DNA from: Nitrosopumilus sp.
GTDB lineage: Archaea; Thermoproteota; Nitrososphaeria; Nitrososphaerales; Nitrosopumilaceae
Direction: 5' to 3'
DNA: 64,000 nucleotides
Assembly (NCBI RefSeq): GCF_025699125.1
Contig: NZ_JAILWC010000003.1
Location: 62,001-126,000, forward strand
Positions 36,528-42,999 of this stretch are shown piece by piece. The notes beneath the pieces were generated by a model. It was not told where the DNA came from. It saw only the letters and a list, made by a program, of their open reading frames with translations, and did not search any database. Position 1 is the first letter of the stretch, and the number at the start of each line of letters is the position of its first letter. The position numbers and the translations under genes are program-made.

Positions 36528-36542
36528 AATTGGTGCCTAAAT
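36527..36542. repeat. 16-bp repeat AAATTGGTGCCTAAAT, copy 1
   Basis: Exact copy of the sequence at 41973-41988, same orientation, 5.4 kb away. Both copies sit at gene-free edges of the regulator/ATPase block. They could be attachment-site remnants of a nested element, or a shared regulatory word; chance cannot be excluded in AT-rich DNA, although GGTGCC is not AT-rich. Confidence 0.4.
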
Positions 36543-36612
36543 TAGATTAAATTTGAATTCCTATGAAAAAAATTCTAGATTTGTCTTTAGTTTACACTAA
36601 AACTTCTAGAAT

Positions 36613-37065
36613 TTATGCAAAAGCAACTGGTAAGTCTCTATTTCCACCAAATTGTTGGCTGAATAGAGTAATTATAAAAACAAAAAAGTAAAGCTCAATG
36701 AGAATTAATTTTCCAATTGTTGCAAAAACCTGTTTTAATTTATTATAAATTTCAAGAAATTCTTTTTTGCTAGCAAATGAACGTAAAAAATAATCAATTA
36801 ACTCCTTTTTGAAATTAAATTTACCGGATGTATTGGCTTTATGTTCATGATAATAATCTACATCAGGACGAGCTAATTGCTGAAAATAAGATTTTCCAAA
36901 AAATGTGATCCACTTATCCATTGAATCAAAAGATGATTGTAATTGATAATGGTATGAAGAGTCATTTACAGCTCTACCAACAATTTGAGATTGAGAAAGA
37001 TCTTCAAAGAATATCGGATTGATTGGTTTTATTTGAAATGTGGGTGCTTTGATAGATATGACCAC
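36613..37065 (-). CDS. Hypothetical protein with C-terminal membrane helix
   Basis: The 150-residue protein is soluble-looking and aromatic-rich for 110 residues (ITFFGKSYFQQLARPDVDYY) and then has a hydrophobic segment (about 117-135, KLILIELYFFVFIITLF). It looks tail-anchored. The start is GTG. No family is recognised. Two perfect inverted repeats lie in the 129 bp upstream. Confidence 0.5.
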   Translation of the reverse strand: MVISIKAPTFQIKPINPIFFEDLSQSQIVGRAVNDSSYHYQLQSSFDSMDKWITFFGKSYFQQLARPDVDYYHEHKANTSGKFNFKKELIDYFLRSFASKKEFLEIYNKLKQVFATIGKLILIELYFFVFIITLFSQQFGGNRDLPVAFA

Positions 37066-37122
37066 ACTATGTTAAAACAGTTTTATCATAAAAAGATATT
37101 GTTATGAACTCTACCACTAAAC

Positions 37123-37142
37123 TGATCGTTGAATTACGATCA
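37123..37142. promoter_or_regulatory. Inverted repeat TGATCGT-N6-ACGATCA
   Basis: Perfect 7-6-7 inverted repeat 58 bp upstream of the GTG at 37065 and 53 bp after the stop of the 37195-37470 gene (both minus strand). It may be an operator for the 36613-37065 gene. It is one of two adjacent dyads 10 bp apart. Confidence 0.45.
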
Positions 37143-37152
37143 TTTTGATTAG

Positions 37153-37172
37153 AGGTTATTTCATAATAACCT
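37153..37172. promoter_or_regulatory. Inverted repeat AGGTTATT-N4-AATAACCT
   Basis: Perfect 8-4-8 inverted repeat, 23 bp past the stop codon of the minus-strand gene 37195-37470. As RNA it would be an 8-bp hairpin, so it could work as a transcript end for that gene or as an operator for the downstream gene. No T-run follows it directly. Confidence 0.45.
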
Positions 37173-37194
37173 GAATAACAGTATGATCTTAAAA

Positions 37195-37470
37195 TTATAG
37201 TGAATATGGATCTTTTCTGAGATTGTTTAAGACAAAACTTCTAATCTTTGATGCTGCATAATCAGCAACTGATTCTTCAGTACCTCTCCTAACTAATTTG
37301 GCTACATGTCTAATGTTTGAATTTGTAGAATATTGTGCTTTGTCTGAAACAAGAAGTGAAATTATTTGCCATGCTAATTTGTTGTTATTTCCTTGAGAGT
37401 CTTTTTCAGGTAATGAATTCAGTTTTGTTCTAACCAATTCACTCAAATCTCTTATTGGTGCTTTTTTCAT
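37195..37470 (-). CDS. Small helical protein of the island, unknown
   Basis: The 91-residue protein is mostly helical and charged (RDLSELVRTKLNSLPEKD; IRHVAKLVRRGTEESVADYA), with no Cys and no membrane segment. It may bind DNA or a partner protein. It is divergent from the RHH-like gene and both share a palindromic control region at 37498-37524, so it is probably part of the same regulatory unit. Confidence 0.55.
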   Translation of the reverse strand: MKKAPIRDLSELVRTKLNSLPEKDSQGNNNKLAWQIISLLVSDKAQYSTNSNIRHVAKLVRRGTEESVADYAASKIRSFVLNNLRKDPYSL

Positions 37471-37497
37471 TAGTTTGTATAATTTATTATAATATAA

Positions 37498-37524
37498 AAA
37501 TCTGCCTGCAGATTTATAAATCTG
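37498..37524. promoter_or_regulatory. Triple half-site operator AAATCTG / CAGATTT / AAATCTG
   Basis: AAATCTGC-CT-GCAGATTT (37498-37515) is a perfect 8-2-8 dyad, and its right arm is also the left arm of a second perfect 16-bp palindrome CAGATTTATAAATCTG (37509-37524). The result is three alternating half-sites in 27 bp. The second palindrome contains a TATA-like TTTATAAAT. It lies between the divergent genes at 37470 and 37565. Fits a dimeric regulator binding cooperatively. Confidence 0.65.
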
Positions 37525-37564
37525 GGGTATATTTATAATAGATCACTATGGATCTTCTTTCATC

Positions 37565-37753
37565 TTGGTTCGAGTAAACTGTTCAGATATCAACCAAGTT
37601 TGTTGGGCATGGGTTTCAGAATATGCCAAGCGTAAAAGAATCAAAAGATGTGAGGCATTAGAAAAGATCATTGAAGATCATATTCGATTTACTAATTTTA
37701 TTCATGAAACAAAAACAAGGGAGGAAGAAGATGGGAAGAAAAAGAAAAAATGA
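37565..37753 (+). CDS. Ribbon-helix-helix-like small regulator
   Basis: The 62-residue protein has a short N-terminal strand (VRVNCSD), then two helices (QVCWAWVSEYAKRKRI and CEALEKIIEDHIRF) joined by a tight turn, the RHH layout, and a Lys-rich tail (EEEDGKKKKK). The start is TTG. The palindromic array just upstream would suit autoregulation by an RHH dimer. The last 23 bp overlap the next gene in another frame. Confidence 0.55.
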   Translation: MVRVNCSDINQVCWAWVSEYAKRKRIKRCEALEKIIEDHIRFTNFIHETKTREEEDGKKKKK

Positions 37754-37922
37754 TGATTGGATGAATGATCTATTCAAATTAGGATTGGGAGTTTTAGCAA
37801 TATCATTTTTAGCAAAGCTTTCTGAAAATAATCAACAAATTACAGTATGTCCTTACTGTAATACACAAATTGGAAAGTGGGCAAGAGCATGTCCTAATTG
37901 TAGAAACAATTTAGGATTGTAA
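37731..37922 (+). CDS. Small zinc-ribbon protein with membrane helix
   Basis: The 63-residue form starts MGRKRKNDDWMND, has a hydrophobic segment (about 15-28, LFKLGLGVLAISFL) and ends with a zinc ribbon C-PYC...C-PNC (CPYCNTQIGKWARACPNC). The ATG at 37731 is chosen because a strong GGAGG ribosome site lies 6-10 nt upstream; the frame upstream to 37671 overlaps the RHH gene and encodes nothing plausible. Translational coupling with the RHH gene is likely. Confidence 0.65.
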   Translation: MGRKRKNDDWMNDLFKLGLGVLAISFLAKLSENNQQITVCPYCNTQIGKWARACPNCRNNLGL

Positions 37923-37997
37923 TGTATTGATTTGATTTTAATAATGAACATATTCTAATCTCTAACTTACAAGACTAATTTTCTCCAAAATATTTTA

Positions 37998-38013
37998 TGT
38001 ATTGTCCAATACA
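37998..38013. promoter_or_regulatory. Inverted repeat TGTATTG-TC-CAATACA
   Basis: Perfect 7-2-7 dyad in the 212-bp gap before the gene at 38135. A second short dyad, GATCT-AAT-AGATC, lies at 38020-38032. Neither overlaps a clear TATA box. Possible operator or the transcript end of the 37731 gene. Confidence 0.4.
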
Positions 38014-38090
38014 CTTCTGCGATCTAATAGATCAATTTTGATATCTAAGTAAACCATGCCTACTTCCTAAATTCCACACGGGAGTAAGTA

Positions 38091-38114
38091 TGAAATACGT
38101 TATATAGTATTTCA
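38091..38114 (+). promoter_or_regulatory. 8-8-8 inverted repeat flanking the TATA box of the 38135 gene
   Basis: TGAAATAC and GTATTTCA enclose GTTATATA, so the TATA element (38100-38106) lies exactly at the dyad centre. The start of transcription would fall at about 38128-38131, a few nt before the ATG at 38135. A dimeric repressor bound to both arms would cover the TATA box. Confidence 0.6.
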
Positions 38115-38134
38115 GAAAAATGCCAATTGTAACT

Positions 38135-38350
38135 ATGGCACGTTCAAAATCAATTAAGAGATCCGGTAAACATGGAAAAAGAATTTTTGCACATGGCTTT
38201 CATATGATTTCAATTCCAGGAATATTAGGAGGTTTTGGCATTGTTAGTTTTCCTTTATCAAGCATAACAGACTATGGTATGATTTTTGGTCCAATGGGTT
38301 TTGTTGCTGCAGTAATTGAAGTCGCAGGAAAAAAATACAAGTGGTTTTGA
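38135..38350 (+). CDS. Small basic membrane-associated protein
   Basis: The 71-residue protein has a very basic N terminus (MARSKSIKRSGKHGKRIFAHG) and two moderately hydrophobic glycine-rich segments (about 24-45 and 48-66). An in-frame ATG at 38120 lies too close to the TATA element to be on the transcript, so the ATG at 38135 is preferred. No family is recognised. It is convergent with the winged-helix gene, 8 bp between stops. Confidence 0.55.
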   Translation: MARSKSIKRSGKHGKRIFAHGFHMISIPGILGGFGIVSFPLSSITDYGMIFGPMGFVAAVIEVAGKKYKWF

Positions 38351-38358
38351 TAATTAAT

Positions 38359-38616
38359 TTAAAATAATTTTTCTAAAATTTTATGTCCTTCTTTTGTTAG
38401 TTCATACAGTCTTCCTTTCTTCAACTTTGGAGTAAGACAAACAACCAACTTCTTTTCAACTAACTCGTTTAGTGTATTGGATACATGACTTGGATAAAGT
38501 TTGGTCTTCTCCGAAATCATTGAAGGAGTTAATGCTTTATCCTGTAAGGAAAGCATCACTTTTTTGCGATATTCTGAGGCCAAAACAAAGCCAAGTAGGT
38601 AAGAATCATTAGTCAA
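38359..38616 (-). CDS. Winged-helix transcription regulator (ArsR/MarR-like)
   Basis: The 85-residue protein has the wHTH pattern: YRKKVMLSLQDKALTPSMIS, the recognition helix YPSHVSNTLNELVEKKLV, and a wing (CLTPKLKKGRLYELTKEG). It is a single DNA-binding domain with a short dimer helix at the C terminus. It is divergent from the 38700 gene with 83 bp between, in which AGTAGCTA occurs twice 10 bp apart; that may be its own site. Confidence 0.8.
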   Translation of the reverse strand: MTNDSYLLGFVLASEYRKKVMLSLQDKALTPSMISEKTKLYPSHVSNTLNELVEKKLVVCLTPKLKKGRLYELTKEGHKILEKLF

Positions 38617-38699
38617 GTAGCTATCTAGTAGCTAATCTGTAACTCTAGTTTTAGGCAATATTACAGGTTATATACGATTTATTTACAATATTTTACATA

Positions 38700-39155
38700 A
38701 TGGGCAATCTCAAAATGGGTGTAATTGGGATAGGTGTAATTTTTCTAATTTCAATAATTGGGGCAGTTATTTGGACTGTATATGATATGACTGATCCTGA
38801 ATACAAACAAGACTATAGAAAAATAGAAGAAAAAAATCAAGCAGAAAAACTAGTTAGAAATTATCAAGGCATTGACAACCAAGGAGATTCTATTGAAAAT
38901 GTCATTTACACTTTAATGCTAATTTCATATCCTGATGCAATTGAGCAAGTAGAAAAAGAAGAAATAGTAAACTATTGGGATGTTATAAAATCATCACCAA
39001 ATGATGAAGATTCAATATATGAAGTGAGTTATTATTTTAGCTCTCCAAAAGAGGAATTTACATACTTGTGGAATGTTGATATGGATACAAATGAGATAAT
39101 TCCTCAAAATCAAGGAGCAAAAGATCTCATAAATGCAGTTAATACATTTGAATAA
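38700..39155 (+). CDS. N-terminally anchored small protein, unknown
   Basis: The 151-residue protein has one TM helix (about 6-28, GVIGIGVIFLISIIGAVIWT) followed by an acidic domain of about 120 residues with alternating strands and helices (EVSYYFSSPKEEFTYLWNVDMDTNE), which may be a small NTF2- or PepSY-like fold. A TATA element TTATATAC (38668-38675) lies 28 nt upstream of the ATG. No family is recognised. Confidence 0.55.
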   Translation: MGNLKMGVIGIGVIFLISIIGAVIWTVYDMTDPEYKQDYRKIEEKNQAEKLVRNYQGIDNQGDSIENVIYTLMLISYPDAIEQVEKEEIVNYWDVIKSSPNDEDSIYEVSYYFSSPKEEFTYLWNVDMDTNEIIPQNQGAKDLINAVNTFE

Positions 39156-39207
39156 AAATTCATAAAAAATTTTATTTTAAATAGAAGTTAATGTATTATT
39201 ATAAACT

Positions 39208-39561
39208 ATGAGCAAAAAGATAGGAATTACAACTATTGTTGTAGTCATGATCTTGTTTTTTGCTCTTGGAAGCACTCCTGATGAGACAGTAACTGATACA
39301 AATTCTGCAATAAAGAATGCAAAGCAAAATGTTGCCACTGATGTTGTCATTGATGCAGGAGGACAAGCAATAGATCAGACAGGCAAACTAGCAGTTGATT
39401 CAGCATGTAAAAATGGCCCTTCTCAAGGATGTACTACTGCTACTAACTCTGTTAATCTAATTGGAATTGCATTTGCAATAATGATACTTGGAATAATTAT
39501 TGTTGCAATCTATGGTGTTGCAAGATTCATTTTATCTATGTTAGAATCTCTTTTTAACTAA
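39208..39561 (+). CDS. Small two-helix membrane protein, unknown
   Basis: The 117-residue protein has a hydrophobic N terminus (5-22, a signal peptide or anchor), a small polar part with a CKNGPSQGC pair (Cys about 67 and 75) that could form a disulfide outside the cell, and a C-terminal TM helix (about 85-108). Its 3' end overlaps the convergent gene by 4 bp. No homolog is recognised. Confidence 0.5.
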   Translation: MSKKIGITTIVVVMILFFALGSTPDETVTDTNSAIKNAKQNVATDVVIDAGGQAIDQTGKLAVDSACKNGPSQGCTTATNSVNLIGIAFAIMILGIIIVAIYGVARFILSMLESLFN

Positions 39562-39806
39562 ATTTTAAATTCCATAGTGATTTTTTCCTTTGAAAATAAT
39601 TCATTAGTTTGATCTAATATCCATCCTGACATATCCCACATCATCTTAATCATTGGAATGAATAACGCCAAACAAATAGTCAGGATTGACCATAACCAAT
39701 AAGGGGACTCTTGGAACAAAAGGACTATTGAGACTATCCAAAATATAAGGGAAACCATGCCTGATTTACTCATAATATTATTACAAATTGAGCCTAGATG
39801 AACCAT
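39558..39806 (-). CDS. Small membrane protein, unknown
   Basis: The 82-residue protein has two hydrophobic segments (about 15-30 and 36-52) and a polar, partly amphipathic C-terminal third (WDMSGWILDQTNELFSKEK). It is convergent with the 39208 gene. No motif is visible. Confidence 0.45.
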   Translation of the reverse strand: MVHLGSICNNIMSKSGMVSLIFWIVSIVLLFQESPYWLWSILTICLALFIPMIKMMWDMSGWILDQTNELFSKEKITMEFKI

Positions 39807-40207
39807 TGAGCCCTAAATTTGTGGATAAACCATATCAAATCTGCAAACTTCAGAGAGAGACATTAAGAAATTTCAGAAAAGACCGGAAAACCTTATTCCC
39901 TCTAACGAGATTTGAGCATTTGTTCTGAAATAGAGCTACGGTAATTTCGATATGGATCCAGGTTTTCAAATGTTTTGGATTTGATAACTTCATTAGAAAA
40001 TTTTTCTAAGTTTTTGTAGTGTTTATCATCTGATATGCATTATAACCTTGATGAGTCTGATATGTGTGAGATATGCTAACAGCTGTTGTAGACATTATAT
40101 TTTTAAGCAATTATAATCAATGTAGCTTATTCTAAGTAATCTTAGAAAATATACTCTACGGAGTTTATTCTCTACAGGGAAAATAAAATAATCACGAGGT
40201 GATTTAA
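39807..40207. other. 400-bp gene-free stretch before the ATPase unit
   Basis: No complete gene is visible. It contains one protein-like but start-less minus-strand frame (39902-40039) and a stretch with ACTC-TACG-GAGT (about 40153-40164). The last part carries the ribosome site for the small gene at 40208. It may hold an origin or the control region of the element, but I see no iterated repeats that would show it. Confidence 0.4.
39902..40039 (-). pseudogene. Possible remnant of a gene end
   Basis: The minus-strand frame closed by TAG at 39902-39904 is open for 45 codons and reads protein-like (KHYKNLEKFSNEVIKS, NLDPYRNYRSSISEQMLKSR), with a mix of residues unlike random AT-rich translation. 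It has no ATG, GTG or TTG before a stop upstream, so it looks like the C-terminal leftover of a disrupted gene. Chance is possible. Confidence 0.25.
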
Positions 40208-40384
40208 TTGTTTAAAAACCAAAAAATAACTCCCTACTTACTGGAGGGATATCTAATACTATCACTTGATTCTGAATGGATAAAACTATTCAATCAGATA
40301 CCAAGTTTTAGTATGTTTATTGACGATAGTCAAAGACTTCATCTAATCTCAGATGAGGCGATAAACCTTGACAAGAGAAAATAG
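40208..40384 (+). CDS. 58-aa protein coupled to the element ATPase
   Basis: The frame starts at TTG (40208-40210), 5 nt after a strong ribosome site GAGGTGA, and ends TAG at 40382-40384. It encodes MFKNQKITPYLLEGYLILSL then DSEWIKLFNQIPSFSMFIDD and so on. Its last 17 bp overlap the start of the ATPase gene, which has no good ribosome site of its own, so the two are probably translationally coupled. It may be a small cofactor of the ATPase. Confidence 0.6.
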   Translation: MFKNQKITPYLLEGYLILSLDSEWIKLFNQIPSFSMFIDDSQRLHLISDEAINLDKRK

Positions 40385-41705
40385 CAAACCGATAATCTCT
40401 AAAGTCAAGGGAAAGGTTGGAACAAAACTGTATGTAGAATCAGTTTTGGTTGATAACAAACCTGCATTTATTGTAAAAAATCTCAGCACAGAAAAGATTG
40501 AGATCAAATATACAATAGAGCAAGATTGTTGTACATTACGACCTTTGACAAAAGGAGAGTGTGGATACATTCCATATTCGTATGACAGAAAAATACTGGA
40601 TGAATTGATTTCATCTGAAATTACAACTGAAGAGGCACTAGATGAAATTCTAAAGCAGATTGACAAGTTCATAGACTTGCCAAAAAGAGAAAAGATTCTG
40701 ATTCTAGGCGATATCCTCTTGACTTATTCGCTTGAATGGGTATCCACACTGCATTATCCGTTTTTTGTTGGTGATAATGAGTCTGGCAAGAGTTCTGTCC
40801 TTCATCTGGGAAGATATCTCAATTACAGATGTATGATGAGTGAGGATTTGCCTCATGCAAACATCTACAACTTTTTGGGAGAAGATGAAGAGGCTACAGG
40901 CACAATTTGTGAGGATGAGGCCCAATTTTTAGACAAAGATGGGGATAAGATTCGAACCTACAAGAGCTCATACTCTAGTGGTTCATCAAAACCTAGAGTT
41001 GTTACTCTCCAAAGCAGAAAGTTCCAAGTCTACTACAAGACGTATTGTGCCAAGTGGTTTGCTGGAGAAAAACTTCCCCGAGACAAGGGATTCATGGAAA
41101 GATTGGCCATAGTCAACATGGTTAAAGGAAATCCTAAGAGTAACATAAAGAGGTTAAAATCTAGGGAAATTTCCCAACTACAAAAACTACGCAATATGTT
41201 GTTGATTTGGAAGATTCAAAGAGTTGGAAAGAACCAAGATTCCTTCAAAACAGATCTTACAGGAAGAAACCAAGAACTATGGGAGGACTTTCTCAGTGTT
41301 TTTCAGAATACAAAGTTCTATGGACAAGCAGAAAATGTTGTCAAACATTATGTCAATCAGAGACATGATTCCATAAAGAACAGTCTAGAGGCAACGATTT
41401 TCAAAATTCTCATTGAGAATATTAATGAAAAAAAGGAAATCGAATCCAAAGCCTTTTGGATTATTCTTACAACAGACAATATTCATCTTCCAGGACGATT
41501 AGATACTTGGAGTTCTAGAAAGTTTTATCCTGATGAGTTTGATGTGACTTTATCTCCAAATTCACTATCAAACTTGTTGGAAGATAAGTTTCAGGGCACA
41601 AAGATGTCTAGAGTAAAAACAGTTGATGGTAAACAAAGAAAAACAACTGTTTATTGTTTTGATGAGAAAACAATTGAAACTCTAAAAACAAAATACAATA
41701 TTTAG
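40368..41705 (+). CDS. Mobile-element P-loop ATPase (replicative helicase-like)
   Basis: The 445-residue protein has Walker A GDNESGKSS (135-143), Walker B TICEDEA (179-185), a conserved-looking SSGSSKPRVV (about 207-216) and an Arg-rich sensor region (EKLPRDKGFMERLAIV, near 244). A C-terminal part may be a winged helix. It is like the primase-associated or SF3/D5-type helicases of plasmids and viruses, but no primase motif is seen. Start TTG inside the upstream small gene. Base composition is richer in G+C than the surrounding genes. Confidence 0.65.
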   Translation: MTRENSKPIISKVKGKVGTKLYVESVLVDNKPAFIVKNLSTEKIEIKYTIEQDCCTLRPLTKGECGYIPYSYDRKILDELISSEITTEEALDEILKQIDKFIDLPKREKILILGDILLTYSLEWVSTLHYPFFVGDNESGKSSVLHLGRYLNYRCMMSEDLPHANIYNFLGEDEEATGTICEDEAQFLDKDGDKIRTYKSSYSSGSSKPRVVTLQSRKFQVYYKTYCAKWFAGEKLPRDKGFMERLAIVNMVKGNPKSNIKRLKSREISQLQKLRNMLLIWKIQRVGKNQDSFKTDLTGRNQELWEDFLSVFQNTKFYGQAENVVKHYVNQRHDSIKNSLEATIFKILIENINEKKEIESKAFWIILTTDNIHLPGRLDTWSSRKFYPDEFDVTLSPNSLSNLLEDKFQGTKMSRVKTVDGKQRKTTVYCFDEKTIETLKTKYNI

Positions 41706-41710
41706 TATTA

Positions 41711-41755
41711 CAGGGTAGTTATAGTGTTGACTATGACTACCTTGACATCTTTTTT
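41711..41755 (+). terminator. Hairpin with T-run after the ATPase gene
   Basis: A 15-bp stem with three G-U pairs (arms 41711-41725 and 41730-41744, loop GTTG) starts 5 nt after the stop codon and is followed within 5 nt by a T-run (41750-41755). The arms begin CAGGGTAGTTATAGT and end ACTATGACTACCTTG. It looks like a bacterial intrinsic terminator; archaeal termination usually needs only T-runs, so a structural or replication role is also possible. Confidence 0.6.
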
Positions 41756-42080
41756 AAAATAATATGATAATTAATTTAATTTTATTATTAATTATTAAGT
41801 TGTGTTATACATGTGGTCAACGTGATAATGTTATTTTTATGCAGAAAAACTTGCTAAATATTATTACTTAGTTTAGGAATGAATTTTTAGATTTTGTAAA
41901 TATCTGAAAGATGAGATTTGCTATATTTTTACTATCAGGGAATATTTGTGAATATTTAGCCATAATTATGACAAATTGGTGCCTAAATATCCATTATTAC
42001 TAAATAATTATTATCATATTTTAATAGATTATAATTTTTTACAATTAAAGGCTAAATACAACTTATGAACATATGAAATC
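41756..42080. other. Gene-free AT-rich stretch between ATPase and secreted-protein gene
   Basis: No ORF of note. The stretch is extremely AT-rich with TAATTATTA-type runs, contains the second copy of the 16-bp repeat (41973-41988) and short ATATTT repeats near 41941-41957. The final 40 bp hold the promoter of the gene at 42081 (TATA-like CTAAATAC, 42053-42060). Could mark an internal junction of the island. Confidence 0.4.
41973..41988. repeat. 16-bp repeat AAATTGGTGCCTAAAT, copy 2
   Basis: Identical to 36527-36542 in the same orientation. It lies in a non-coding AT-rich gap right of the ATPase gene. Together the two copies bracket the regulator/ATPase block. Confidence 0.4.
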
Positions 42081-42863
42081 ATGAAAAATTATTTATTTTT
42101 ATTATCAATTCTTACTTTAGGAATTTTTGTAGTATTTTCCCCTCAAATGATTGATGCTGCTGAGACATTAGATGTAAAATCAATGAAAAAAATCATAAAG
42201 ACTGATAAATTAGAAAAAATTAGTTTCTATCAAAAATTGAAACTTGGAATTCCTGTACATTCCATTGATTGTAAAAATCCAGAACATGTTAAAATAGAAA
42301 GATCGAATGGAAAATTTGCGTGTGTATCTGAAACCACTCAACAAACAATTGGATTTTGGGGTGGTTTGGGAAAAGCAGCAAGATGTGCATTAGAACCATT
42401 TTTACAAGGTTGTTTTGATGATGATGCTGATACCACACTTTCTCCAATTAATTCAGATTTTGGTGAACCTTGTACTACTAGATTAGGCTCTTGTTTATCA
42501 TATGCCACTGAAGATCCAAATGTTGTGTTGTATTGTGATACTAGTATTGGTGCTGAAGGTAGAGATAGCAATGAAGGATTATGTCAAGCAAAAGAAATTC
42601 TTGGTTGTACTGGATTCACATCTCATACTAGAGATATATCACAAAACACTTGTACAGGATGTTATTCTCCTTGGAGCTACTTGAATTCTGATGGAAGATG
42701 TATGGTGCCTCCTATTGAATGTCCATTTGGAGATAAAATAGTTGAGAATGAAGATGGGGAATATAGTTGTGAGCCTCAATTATTTGATACTGGTCCAAGA
42801 ATGGCAAAATCTTTACACGAATATCTTGCAGATAGAAACATAATTTTTATGTGGAGGAGATAA
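42081..42863 (+). CDS. Secreted cysteine-rich protein
   Basis: The 260-residue protein has a signal peptide (1-26, cut near IDA-AETLD). The mature part has about 14 Cys spread over several blocks (CKNPEHVKIERSNGKFACV; CTTRLGSCLSY; CTGFTSHTRDISQNTCTGCY; CPFGDK...YSCEP), which suggests disulfide-bonded small modules. No repeat or enzyme motif. It may be a surface protein. A TATA-like box lies within 30 nt of the ATG. Confidence 0.6.
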   Translation: MKNYLFLLSILTLGIFVVFSPQMIDAAETLDVKSMKKIIKTDKLEKISFYQKLKLGIPVHSIDCKNPEHVKIERSNGKFACVSETTQQTIGFWGGLGKAARCALEPFLQGCFDDDADTTLSPINSDFGEPCTTRLGSCLSYATEDPNVVLYCDTSIGAEGRDSNEGLCQAKEILGCTGFTSHTRDISQNTCTGCYSPWSYLNSDGRCMVPPIECPFGDKIVENEDGEYSCEPQLFDTGPRMAKSLHEYLADRNIIFMWRR

Positions 42864-42999
42864 CTATACAAGAAAAATTATTCTAATTAAAACTTCATCA
42901 TATTTTTTCTAACATCATATTTGATCTTAAAATTATATTTTGAATCTTATTTTCAATTCAAACAAAAATCTTTTTTAAATATAATTTTCTAGAAACTAT

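Noticed and set aside
37671-37730. N-terminal extension of the zinc-ribbon membrane protein
   Set aside because: It overlaps the RHH-like gene in another frame; a GGAGG site directly before the ATG at 37731 marks the better start.
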